A DNA stretch of 15,730 nt from Bacteroidales bacterium. GTDB lineage: Bacteria > Bacteroidota > Bacteroidia > Bacteroidales > ML635J-15. Within the stretch, counting starts at the first letter, position 1; each line of letters opens with the position of its first letter. The notes beneath the pieces were generated by a model that saw only the letters and a list, made by a program, of their open reading frames with translations, had not been told where the DNA came from and made no database searches. Location of the stretch: the NCBI GenBank assembly GCA_028701945.1, contig JAQVPT010000046.1, forward strand, positions 1-15,730. The letters run 5' to 3'. Position numbers and translations under genes: made by a program. Positions 1 through 7,759 of the stretch are shown in pieces.

Positions 1-997
1 GGTCCCAGTACATTAATCCCATTATTTCTTTGTTGTAGAATAAGCAAATACTCATCAAGATAATTGCTGGTACAACTATTAGAGTAAACGAGAGTTTAAC
101 TAAATCTTCGATATTTTCTTTTTTCTTTATCATGCGTGCAAACATTGGTAAAAGAAGAACAGAAAATAAATATGCAAACATTGATGCTGCTTCTAATATT
201 CTAAAGGCCTGAGCGTAAATTCCTGCTTGTGCTTTCCCGTCAGGTAACATTCTTTCAAGCATTACAGAATCTATACGATTATAAAATGCCATCAATAATA
301 ATAATAAAGCATACGGATAGCTTTGCTTTAGAAAAACTCTAAAGAATTTTAAATCAAAATTTAATTTAAAGAAACTTGTTTTATTTAATACTATTATAAA
401 TGCAGTAATTGCGGTTAGTAAATATGCTAGAGTTTGAGAAAGAACAAACCATTCAATTTTGATTTGCTGGTCGGTAACATTGCCCCAAATAAGTATCGAA
501 CAGATAATAATCATCAAAAGCCTGTCTAATACCGAGAGCATGCTGTCAGTTTTAAATAATTGTAAACCACTTATGTTAGAACGGAGATACAATATTAGTG
601 ATAAAAGAAACTGATTAAAGATTAATATACCAAGTATTATTAGTTGTCTTTTATCGTATCCGATAATTAGTGCTATTGATAATGATAATACAGCATAAAC
701 GATTGCTAATAAGAATCTTAATGTTATTATGTTTGATAAATGTTTGCTTAGGATACTGTGGTTCTGAGATATGTTTCTGTTGTTAAAATTGGTAATCCCA
801 AAATCAAGAATAATATTCAGTAATAAGCTAAAATTTAGAAGTGAAAAATAAAAACCAAATTCCGATGCGCCTACAATGTTTTGCACTGATCGTTCCACGC
901 CAAAAATCCAAAATGGTTTCACTAATACGTTTAGTAAAAGCAAGAAAGACAGGTTTATTATGAATTTTTTTCTCAATGAAAATAATTTTAATGGCAA
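1..997 (-). CDS. Polysaccharide flippase (Wzx/MOP superfamily), C-terminus cut by window edge
   Basis: The minus-strand reading frame is open from about 997 to the left edge (about 332 codons). It encodes a very hydrophobic protein with repeated membrane helices. The N-terminus contains the stretch KPFWIFGVERSVQNIVGA, and further on come EFGFYFSLLNF, DFGITNFNNRNIS and MAFYNRIDSVMLERMLP. These are typical of Bacteroidota members of the oligosaccharide flippase family, which move lipid-linked glycan units across the inner membrane. No ATG precedes the conserved N-terminus. An in-frame TAA lies just upstream, so the start must be a TTG at 997 or, less likely, the TTG at 976. The rest of the gene lies outside the window. 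It is transcribed divergently from the MmcQ/YjbR gene. The family is fairly certain; the substrate is unknown. Confidence 0.85.
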   Translation of the reverse strand, partial: MPLKLFSLRKKFIINLSFLLLLNVLVKPFWIFGVERSVQNIVGASEFGFYFSLLNFSLLLNIILDFGITNFNNRNISQNHSILSKHLSNIITLRFLLAIVYAVLSLSIALIIGYDKRQLIILGILIFNQFLLSLILYLRSNISGLQLFKTDSMLSVLDRLLMIIICSILIWGNVTDQQIKIEWFVLSQTLAYLLTAITAFIIVLNKTSFFKLNFDLKFFRVFLKQSYPYALLLLLMAFYNRIDSVMLERMLPDGKAQAGIYAQAFRILEAASMFAYLFSVLLLPMFARMIKKKENIEDLVKLSFTLIVVPAIILMSICLFYNKEIMGLMYWD

Positions 998-1185
998 AGA
1001 TAATTAAAAGACCGAAAATTAGATATAAAATGATAAAATCAGTTTATCTGTTATACAAGTCTTTTTCTGAGTTTTTTTAACGCAGATGGGCGAAGAGAGT
1101 TTTGTGCATATTTGTTACTTACTCTTCCCACATACTACTAACTGATTTATCTTATAATTATTATCTTTGTAGAAAGAGATAAAGT
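998..1185. promoter_or_regulatory. Divergent intergenic region with a Bacteroidota promoter
   Basis: This gap separates the flippase gene (minus) from the MmcQ/YjbR gene (plus). On the plus strand TATCTTTG at 1162-1169 matches the Bacteroidota -7 consensus TAnnTTTG and sits 16 bases before the ATG at 1186. No clear -33 TTG is present at the expected distance. I saw no matching -7 box for the flippase on the minus strand. No Shine-Dalgarno sequence stands out before either gene. Confidence 0.55.
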
Positions 1186-1536
1186 ATGAATATTGAAGAA
1201 ATACGCGCTTATTGTTTAACGAAACCTGTTGTAACAGAGTGTTTCCCGTTTGATGAGGAAACTTTGGTTTTTAAGGTTGCCGATAAAATGTTTGCTCTTT
1301 CTGCTTTGGAAAAATCTGCCAATATCGTTCTTAAGTGCGATCCGGAAAGAGCCTTACGGTTACGTGAAACCTACTCCGAAATTGAAGGAGCTTACCACAT
1401 GAATAAAACAATGTGGAATCAAATTTCATTACAGGGAAATGTGCCTGATAAATTAGTAATTGAGCTTATTGACCATTCTTACGATTTGGTTGTTAGTAAG
1501 TTGCCAAAAAAACATCGACTAGCACTTGGTTTGTAA
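1186..1536 (+). CDS. MmcQ/YjbR family protein
   Basis: The 116-residue protein has the usual length and layout of the MmcQ/YjbR family (DUF419, CyaY-like fold). The N-terminus MNIEEIRAYCLTKPVVTECF is followed by FPFDEETLVFKV and a KMFAL strand. A central LKCDPERALRLRE segment leads to GAYHMNKTMWNQISLQG and a C-terminal DHSYDLVVSKLPKKHR helix. Members are small soluble proteins, sometimes annotated as DNA-binding, whose role is poorly defined. The ATG at 1186 follows a TAnnTTTG promoter closely, which supports this start. It is a single-gene unit convergent with the YkgJ-type gene; only 24 bases separate the two stop codons. Confidence 0.88.
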   Translation: MNIEEIRAYCLTKPVVTECFPFDEETLVFKVADKMFALSALEKSANIVLKCDPERALRLRETYSEIEGAYHMNKTMWNQISLQGNVPDKLVIELIDHSYDLVVSKLPKKHRLALGL

Positions 1537-1560
1537 AAGTAATAGATGCAAATAGTTTTT

Positions 1561-1995
1561 CTAAAAACTCTCGAATATTTCTTTAACAACAGGGCAGGTT
1601 TCGATATTTTTTACGCAAACTGACAAAATGCTTTTTACATTTTTCTGATTTGTATGTGGATATTCGCGGCAGGCTTTAGGACGTGATTTATAAACCATAC
1701 AATAGTTGTCATCCATTAAAAATGGACATGGCATAGTTTTAAAAACATAATCTTTATCTTCATCAATTTTTAAATATTGGCTTATAAAGTCAGATGTTTT
1801 TAGTTTAAGGTAAGTCGATAAGCGTGAAATGTCAATATCTGTCAGGCGTGGACCTAAACTGCGGCAGCAATTTGCACATTCCAGACAATCTATATGCTTA
1901 AATCCTTTTTCGTGCAATTCAAGAAAGATTGAGTCTAGTTCTTTGGGTTTCATTTTTCTAAGACGTTTCAATAAAACCGAATAATCAAGCGGCAT
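1561..1995 (-). CDS. YkgJ family cysteine-cluster protein
   Basis: The 144-residue protein has the cysteine arrangement of the YkgJ (CxxCxxCC) family, thought to bind zinc or an iron-sulfur centre. Cys37, Cys40, Cys43 and Cys44 lie in DCLECANCC. Cys90, Cys99 and Cys109 follow in MPCPFLMDDNYCMVYKSRP and KACREYP, and Cys127 and Cys134 lie near the C-terminus. The RPKACREYP motif is a family hallmark. The biochemical function is unknown; proteins of this type have been linked to metal or cofactor handling. There is no signal peptide, so it is probably cytoplasmic. The ATG at 1995 lies four bases after the stop of the upstream nuclease/phosphatase gene, so the two are probably co-transcribed, although no functional link is obvious. 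Confidence 0.85.
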   Translation of the reverse strand: MPLDYSVLLKRLRKMKPKELDSIFLELHEKGFKHIDCLECANCCRSLGPRLTDIDISRLSTYLKLKTSDFISQYLKIDEDKDYVFKTMPCPFLMDDNYCMVYKSRPKACREYPHTNQKNVKSILSVCVKNIETCPVVKEIFESF

Positions 1996-1999
1996 GCAA

Positions 2000-3274
2000 T
2001 TATTTTTTTACAATTTTATAAGATTGAAAAATACCTTCGCCTTTAAAACTCATAATGTAAATTCCATTTGCAAATTCTGAAATGTCGATTGCTTGTGTAT
2101 CTGCGTTTTTAGAGTTTATGTTTGTTGTGTAAATTTTTTGTCCTACGCCTGAATAGATATTTACTTCAATGTTTTTTTGCAGATTGCTTTTTAGTTGATA
2201 ACGTATCATTCCATCTGTTGGGTTAACTACATTTGCATAAAAATCGGGTGTTGAAGACATACTTGATATACTGCTATTATCGCCAATCTGAAATTCAGCA
2301 ACAACTGGCAGATGGTCACTCATATTGTACAAGGCATTTATTACATCTGCTGGTAATGAGGTATTTGTTGGAATGATAAGAGTACTGTTAAATCTATTTC
2401 CATCTTGGCCGACGGCCCAATAGGTTTCATCAACGTATTTAATATTATCGGTTCCATCTTTTAACGATGAGCTTATTAAAATCCAATCAAATCTATCATC
2501 CATTCCGCCATAGGAAAAACAGGAATTATCATAATCAATGCTAGTTGATTGAGTGTGATAATCTTTAAATTCATAATTATTATTCCACTCTCCCAATTTA
2601 TTAATCGGGTCGTAAAAAGCTAATGATGGGTTACTTGGATTTATTAAGTTTTGAAATGCTGGTTCGGTATCTTTGTAAACATTAAAATCACCAACGACAA
2701 TAAAATTTTTATTATTGCCAAATGCAGATAAATAATTCATCAGTTTTGTAATCATAGCCGCCCTGTCAGATGCGTCGCTATTACTACTCCCAGCTTTTAG
2801 GTGCAAAATTACAACATAAAAGAATGTTTCTTCTTCCATCTGGAGGCATTTTAATTTATAGATATTTATGTCTCTAACATCTGTAACTACAACAGGTTGA
2901 GACATAAGTTGGAATTTATTACTGTCGTAGTATAAGCCATTTATTAAATAGGAGCCTGATTGGTCGGTAGGAGCAGCAGCCAACCACTTAGTTTCGCCGT
3001 TAATGTTTAGCGAGTTCCCAAGAATATAATTTGTCATATAATTGGCACTTATATGTTTTCCCATTTCACAAACTGCAATAATATCAGGTTGTTGATTATT
3101 AACAATGGTAGCGAGATAGCCAGCTTTGTTTTCATGTGGATTATTGGCAGTTGTACAATAAGATGTATAATTACCGAAATTCAGTAAATTGTATGACATT
3201 ACTTTAATTCTGCCCTGCGAAAAAACTGAAAATGAAATCAGCGTTAGACCAATAATTAATATTTTTATTTTCAT
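2000..3274 (-). CDS. Secreted endonuclease/exonuclease/phosphatase family protein with T9SS sorting domain
   Basis: The 424-residue protein begins with a Sec signal peptide (MKIKILIIGLTLISFSVFSQ, cleavage near residue 20). The metal-dependent EEP fold (DNase I-like) follows at roughly 22-330. Its motifs are present: SYNLLNFG (28-34), the metal-binding Glu70 in AVCEMG, LHLKAG around His158, GDFN with Asp196 and Asn198, and SDH at 319-321 with the catalytic-type His321. Residues about 345-424 form a type A T9SS C-terminal sorting domain with ANVVNPTDG, IYSGVGQKIY and DISEFANGIYIMSF. It is therefore likely exported through the outer membrane and either anchored or released. The substrate (nucleic acid, phosphoester or lipid) cannot be told. 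It probably heads a two-gene unit with the YkgJ-type gene. Confidence 0.88.
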   Translation of the reverse strand: MKIKILIIGLTLISFSVFSQGRIKVMSYNLLNFGNYTSYCTTANNPHENKAGYLATIVNNQQPDIIAVCEMGKHISANYMTNYILGNSLNINGETKWLAAAPTDQSGSYLINGLYYDSNKFQLMSQPVVVTDVRDINIYKLKCLQMEEETFFYVVILHLKAGSSNSDASDRAAMITKLMNYLSAFGNNKNFIVVGDFNVYKDTEPAFQNLINPSNPSLAFYDPINKLGEWNNNYEFKDYHTQSTSIDYDNSCFSYGGMDDRFDWILISSSLKDGTDNIKYVDETYWAVGQDGNRFNSTLIIPTNTSLPADVINALYNMSDHLPVVAEFQIGDNSSISSMSSTPDFYANVVNPTDGMIRYQLKSNLQKNIEVNIYSGVGQKIYTTNINSKNADTQAIDISEFANGIYIMSFKGEGIFQSYKIVKK

Positions 3275-3328
3275 TATGATTTTTTAATAAGTAAAAACTC
3301 CAATTTTTTAAGATTTAATAATTAGAGA

Positions 3329-3369
3329 AATTGCGTAAAATTTTCATATTCTCAAAATTCTACGCAATT
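3329..3369. terminator. Long inverted repeat between M16 peptidase and nuclease genes (possible terminator)
   Basis: AATTGCGTA at 3329-3337 pairs perfectly with TACGCAATT at 3361-3369. After one A/C mismatch, AATTTT (3339-3344) pairs with AAAATT (3354-3359), leaving a nine-base loop. The stem is long but AT-rich. It lies downstream of the M16 peptidase and upstream of the nuclease gene, so a terminator or processing site for the peptidase transcript is the natural reading. Neither strand has a clean T-run directly after the stem, so the function is uncertain. Confidence 0.45.
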
Positions 3370-3455
3370 AAACCATTTTTTCGTTTGCTTGGTTGTGTTT
3401 TTAACTGTTTTTATACCAAAATAGCTGTGATTTTAATTAAAAAACATTATTAAAT

Positions 3456-6335
3456 CTAATTCATAATGTCTTTTTTCTTCAGCTCAATAATTTTACCAAA
3501 TTTAGCTAGTTCGTCCATGTTGATATTCTTTTTATTTCCTACAATACAGATAAGCATAGGTCTTTTTTGAATATTTTTACCGTAGAACTCGTAAATTTGT
3601 TTAAAATCAAGATTTTCATATACTTTATAAGCTATGATAGAAGGATCTTCTTTATACTCTTGCAATTGCCAGCTTTCGATTGTTTCACTAATATCTCTCC
3701 AGGTTGGTTTAGAGCTATTTATAGATTGCGTAAGTGCAGAAATTATGTCTGGCATTCGGTTTTCTTTTACTGGCATTTGGTGTATGAGGCTATCCATCAA
3801 ATTTATTGCATCGACAGTTTTGTCGCATTGTGTTCCTACATAGGCCTGTAAGTACCCTTTACCTTTTGGTAAAAAAGCAGGACGGTAAACCGCATAAGCT
3901 GTGTATGCCATAGATCTAAATTCTCGTACTTCTTGAAATACTATTGCGGACATTCCTGTGCCAAAATACTGATTGTAAGCTTTAGCTATTGCGCGTTCTT
4001 CGGGTTTATTTGCTTCGCCATCAACATAAAAATAAACTCTGCTTTGTAGCGATTTTGGGTCATCTAAAAATAGAATAGTATTTTCGGTGTATTTAGTTCT
4101 ATCGAAAAATACTGGGAATTTTGTTTCAGATGATTTTACGCTAAAATTTAAAGTTTCTCGAGAAACTTCAGAAAGCTCTTTAGGGGATAATGTTCCGGAA
4201 TAGTGAATACTGTGATTTTCACTAAGTACGCTTGACAAAAGTTCAAATAAATCTTCTGAGCTTGTGGTTTTTGTTTCTTTGACCGTTGTGCGGCGTAAAT
4301 ATCTTGAGTTCTCGCCATGTAATCCGTAATCAAAAAGTGCACTTGCAAGGTCATCGGGGCTACTACTTTCAAATTTACGCATAAATGATGCGTTACGCAT
4401 TATATTATTAAGTTTTGATTTATCAGCTTTAGGAGATTTTAATAAACTTACAATCAATTCTGCCGATTCCTTAAAGTTACGATCAAATCCATCAATATAA
4501 ATCGTAAAATAATTATCTTCAGCGCTTATATAATAAGAACATCCAAGTTTTTGCAGTTGGTTGTTAAACTCATCGAGTTCGAGCTTTTCTGTTCCGATTA
4601 ACTGCATATATTCGGCAAGTTCGGCAAGTTGTGCATCTGAGTTTGTTCCTTTTTGGAATTTAATAGTCAAATTAAAAATATCATTTATATTGTTTTTGAC
4701 ATGGTATATTCTGGGGCTTTTTTCGATATTAATAATAGTCATGTCTTTTTCGAAATCGACAAAATTAGGCTTTGTTTTATTATTAGGCATTTCGTTAAAT
4801 TTCTTGCCGAAATTTGATTTTGCTTCAGTGTTTTTTGGTATTACTGGGTCAAATCCTGGTTTTTCGAGTCTGTCTTTTTTTGGGAATCCCATTTTTGATT
4901 GAAATGACAACATGTTTTCATTGAGATATTTTTCGGACACATTTTTAATATCTTCGGCTGTAATTTCACTTACCATTTCCGGGTAATTTATAATCTCGTC
5001 CCACTTTTTATTGGCAGTAAATAAGCTAGCGATTAGAAATGCTCTATTTGTTGGGTCTTCGAGAGATTGTTGATGTTCTTTAATCATATTGAGTTTAACA
5101 GCCTCTAATAATTCTTTGTCAATATCTTGTGTGTGCAATTTCATAATTTCATTATTAACAAGTTTAAATGCTTTTTTATGAGATTGACCTATAATTTTAG
5201 GCACATAAAGAACAACCAATGCTCCATGGTCGTTACGTACATCGCTAAAACACATGGCCTCAAGCAATTCGCCTTCGATACTTAGTTTATCTAAATATCC
5301 AGTTGACGAGCTATTACTAAGTAGGGCAGTAGCTACTTCAAGAGCGGTTTCATCTTTATGATTTGCAGGAACTGTTCTGTATCCAATCAGTCCAGCTTTT
5401 ACTGGAGTTAATCTTTCGACTACCTTTTCTATTCCTTGAAAATTGGGTTCTTTGTACTCTGGGAATTTTGGAATTTCGCCCTTTTTCCATGAGCCAAAAT
5501 ATTTTTCTATCATTGGTTTAATTTCATCAGTATTAAAATTACCAGTTATGATAAGTGCCATATTGTTTGCCACATAATATGTTTGGTGCATTTTTCGCAT
5601 ATTTGTAAGAGACGGGTTTTTGATGTGTTCGCTTGTCCCTAAAACTGTCTGTGTGCCATAAGGGTGGTTTTTATAAAAATTCTTGTAAAAAGATTCTATT
5701 AAATTTGTTGCAAAATTATCTGCATACATGTTCTTTTCTTCAAAAACGGTTTCAAGCTCCGACTGAAATAATCTAAAAACTGGATATTTAAAGCGATGCG
5801 AATAAATCATCATCCATTTTTCCATTTGATTATTAGGAAATACATTAAAGTATGCGACAATCTCATCCGAAGTAAAAGCATTTACCATGCTTGCTCCAAT
5901 TTGGTCTAAAGTTCTGTCAAGCTCGTTTGGGATAGCATATTTCCCGGCTTCTAACGATAATTCGTTAATCTTTTTTTGAATAGCTTTTCTTTCTATTTCA
6001 TCCTTGGTTGCTGCTAGCTCATTATATTTTTCAGCAATGCTGTCGAGGAATATTTTCTCGGATTTATAATCAATAGTACCAAGTTCGTCAGTTCCTTTAA
6101 ACATCATGTGCTCTAGATAATGAGATGTGCCAGTATGCTCAGCAGGGTCGTATTTCCCGCCAGTTTTTATTACTACGGCGCCTAAAACATTGGGGACGCT
6201 CGTATCTTCGTTAAGATAAACGCTTAACCCGTTTTCTAACTTAAATTCTGTTAGTTTTAGTTTGTTTTCTCCTTTTTGGGCTGATACAAATAAAGAAATT
6301 AGGATGATTGAAAGAAAAGTAGCTATTTTTCTCAT
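3456..6335 (-). CDS. M16 family zinc metallopeptidase (pitrilysin type, two-domain)
   Basis: The 959-residue protein has a signal peptide (MRKIATFLSIILISLFVSAQ) and is probably periplasmic. The inverted zinc motif HxxEH is present as HYLEH, with His72, Glu75 (catalytic) and His76. The third ligand is probably Glu200 in ELETVFEEKN, with the conserved Glu193 seven residues before it. The length matches pitrilysin/insulinase enzymes, which consist of four homologous domains forming a clamshell. The first pair is catalytic and the second, starting near NIFNLTIKFQKG, lacks HxxEH, as is normal. These enzymes degrade peptides small enough to enter the chamber. It lies 19 bases after the cyclophilin-like lipoprotein gene and probably shares its promoter. 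Confidence 0.95.
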   Translation of the reverse strand: MRKIATFLSIILISLFVSAQKGENKLKLTEFKLENGLSVYLNEDTSVPNVLGAVVIKTGGKYDPAEHTGTSHYLEHMMFKGTDELGTIDYKSEKIFLDSIAEKYNELAATKDEIERKAIQKKINELSLEAGKYAIPNELDRTLDQIGASMVNAFTSDEIVAYFNVFPNNQMEKWMMIYSHRFKYPVFRLFQSELETVFEEKNMYADNFATNLIESFYKNFYKNHPYGTQTVLGTSEHIKNPSLTNMRKMHQTYYVANNMALIITGNFNTDEIKPMIEKYFGSWKKGEIPKFPEYKEPNFQGIEKVVERLTPVKAGLIGYRTVPANHKDETALEVATALLSNSSSTGYLDKLSIEGELLEAMCFSDVRNDHGALVVLYVPKIIGQSHKKAFKLVNNEIMKLHTQDIDKELLEAVKLNMIKEHQQSLEDPTNRAFLIASLFTANKKWDEIINYPEMVSEITAEDIKNVSEKYLNENMLSFQSKMGFPKKDRLEKPGFDPVIPKNTEAKSNFGKKFNEMPNNKTKPNFVDFEKDMTIINIEKSPRIYHVKNNINDIFNLTIKFQKGTNSDAQLAELAEYMQLIGTEKLELDEFNNQLQKLGCSYYISAEDNYFTIYIDGFDRNFKESAELIVSLLKSPKADKSKLNNIMRNASFMRKFESSSPDDLASALFDYGLHGENSRYLRRTTVKETKTTSSEDLFELLSSVLSENHSIHYSGTLSPKELSEVSRETLNFSVKSSETKFPVFFDRTKYTENTILFLDDPKSLQSRVYFYVDGEANKPEERAIAKAYNQYFGTGMSAIVFQEVREFRSMAYTAYAVYRPAFLPKGKGYLQAYVGTQCDKTVDAINLMDSLIHQMPVKENRMPDIISALTQSINSSKPTWRDISETIESWQLQEYKEDPSIIAYKVYENLDFKQIYEFYGKNIQKRPMLICIVGNKKNINMDELAKFGKIIELKKKDIMN

Positions 6336-6354
6336 GATATTTATTATTTAAATT

Positions 6355-7245
6355 TTATTTATTATTTGTTGCTTTTACACTGGCTTTATACTCTTTTTTT
6401 GTCAGAATTTTAGTTGATAATACATAAATGTTTGCTTTTGGTTTATTGAACAGTCCTGTTCGAACATTAGCGAGAGTCTCTAATATATTAAGTCCTGCGA
6501 CAATTTCACCGAAGACTGTATATTGTCCATCATATATTGGTATTCCTCCAATGTTGGTGTATTGATCTATCTGGAACTTACTAAGAGAGAAAAGATTTTT
6601 CCCATCAGCTTTTATTCGCGGTTTAATACTATCAGTAAGCTGGATATATAGTCGACTGTACTTATCGTTGTCCTTGTTTTGTTTGTATTTTGTTAGGCTA
6701 TCCTCAAAATGTTTATGTCCCGGTTCTTGCAAAAAGATTTTTATATATTCTGCTACCATTGGTATATTTTGCTTGGCCTCAAGCGTTCTTAATAGTTTTT
6801 CATTTGTTGGGATACCATCAACTAAATAAAACAGGATGTTATCGGAAAGGGTTTTAGGATTTTTATCATTATTTATTCTGTACATTCCGATTGCTCCGGT
6901 TTTATGAATGAGTTTTGTATTTAGTTCAGGCGGAATTCCACTATCTGGAAACAAGTCATAGAGTATATCATCTTCTTTTTTGTCAACTGGTAGTCCGATT
7001 TTATTTATTCCGTTGGGCATTGCTGAATAAATTAAAGTGCTATCATACTGCATGTTATGGCAGTTATTTAAGAAATTATCTCGATGCAGTGGAGTGCCTT
7101 CATATAAACCTAAAATAAAATCTCCTTTATTTGTCTTAATTTCGACAAACTTATTTATTTTTGTAGGATTATTAAAAATAGAACATGAAGAAGATAATAT
7201 TATTAGAAAAAAAGCAGCTAATAGAATATCTTTTCGTTTAAACAT
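6355..7245 (-). CDS. Cyclophilin-like lipoprotein, catalytic residues degenerate
   Basis: The 296-residue protein starts with a lipoprotein-type signal ending in LSSSC (Cys21) and is probably attached to an envelope membrane. The cyclophilin fold is recognisable from EIKTNKGDFILGLYEGTPLH near the N-terminus and from GGIPIYDGQYTVFGEIVAGL, then NILETLANVRTG, near the C-terminus. Between them lies an insert of about 100 residues rich in charged helices. Where active cyclophilins have the FHR and QGG motifs, this protein has LIYSAMPNGINKIGLP. The catalytic Arg and Gln therefore appear to be lost, and isomerase activity is doubtful. It may act as a binding protein or chaperone. It is the first gene of a unit with the M16 peptidase, suggesting a shared role in envelope protein quality control (inference). 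Confidence 0.82.
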   Translation of the reverse strand: MFKRKDILLAAFFLIILSSSCSIFNNPTKINKFVEIKTNKGDFILGLYEGTPLHRDNFLNNCHNMQYDSTLIYSAMPNGINKIGLPVDKKEDDILYDLFPDSGIPPELNTKLIHKTGAIGMYRINNDKNPKTLSDNILFYLVDGIPTNEKLLRTLEAKQNIPMVAEYIKIFLQEPGHKHFEDSLTKYKQNKDNDKYSRLYIQLTDSIKPRIKADGKNLFSLSKFQIDQYTNIGGIPIYDGQYTVFGEIVAGLNILETLANVRTGLFNKPKANIYVLSTKILTKKEYKASVKATNNK

Positions 7246-7316
7246 AAAATATATTTTTATTATTAAATAAATTAACTAATATTGTAAGTTACAAACTTAA
7301 ACAAAAAATCATAATT
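7246..7316. promoter_or_regulatory. Divergent promoter region between cyclophilin-like and lipoprotein genes
   Basis: On the minus strand TAAGTTTG (7299 down to 7292) matches the TAnnTTTG -7 element and would serve the cyclophilin/M16 unit with a leader of about 40 bases. The same spot forms a perfect inverted repeat, TAAGTT-ACA-AACTTA (7285-7299), which could be an operator. No strict -7 box was found for the plus-strand lipoprotein gene. Confidence 0.45.
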
Positions 7317-7730
7317 ATGAATAAGATTTTAAATATTGTCATAATCGCTGCGATACTTGCAGGAGTTGTTGTGTTTAATTATAGTTGTAAGCCAGAAGAC
7401 CCGCCGAAAGCAGTTGTAACTGTTGTTGATGAAGATAATAAACCTGTTGAGGAGGCTCGAGTGATTGTTCGGGCTGCTAACTCAGATAGTGAGCATACTG
7501 TTGTCTATTTACTAAATGAATCTAAGCCGGTTGCCGATACTCAACTTACAGACGCCGAGGGTAAAGTCTATTATGATTTTAAATATGAATCTATTTATAA
7601 AATTGAAGTTACTAAACAAGCTGACAGACAGCATTTGTTTGCTCGTCGTGGAGTAGGGGTCTTGATTTTAGAAAATAATAAAACCTACGAAACAAAAATT
7701 GAAGTTAATGAACAAACTGTTTTTGAATAG
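7317..7730 (+). CDS. Small lipoprotein with Ig-like/carboxypeptidase-regulatory-type domain
   Basis: The 137-residue protein has an N-terminal hydrophobic stretch (residues 4-20) followed by NYSC. This suggests a lipobox with Cys24, although the -3 position is not the usual leucine. The mature part begins KPEDPPKAVVTVVDEDNKPV and continues with EEARVIVRAA, TDAEGKVYYDFKYESIYKIEV and a C-terminal NKTYETKIEV strand. This is the pattern of a beta-sandwich domain of the carboxypeptidase regulatory-like or Ig-like class, common in Bacteroidota surface lipoproteins. No catalytic residues are seen and the function is unknown. It lies 29 bases before the T9SS cargo gene and is probably co-transcribed with it. 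Confidence 0.75.
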   Translation: MNKILNIVIIAAILAGVVVFNYSCKPEDPPKAVVTVVDEDNKPVEEARVIVRAANSDSEHTVVYLLNESKPVADTQLTDAEGKVYYDFKYESIYKIEVTKQADRQHLFARRGVGVLILENNKTYETKIEVNEQTVFE

Positions 7731-7759
7731 GCTATAGTTCTAATTAACCATTTATTATT

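Noticed and set aside
1554..1569. AGTTTTT-CT-AAAAACT palindrome at the convergent ends of the MmcQ and YkgJ genes
   Set aside because: The stem is purely AT-rich apart from one pair, has a two-base loop and overlaps a stop codon. It is too weak to call a terminator.
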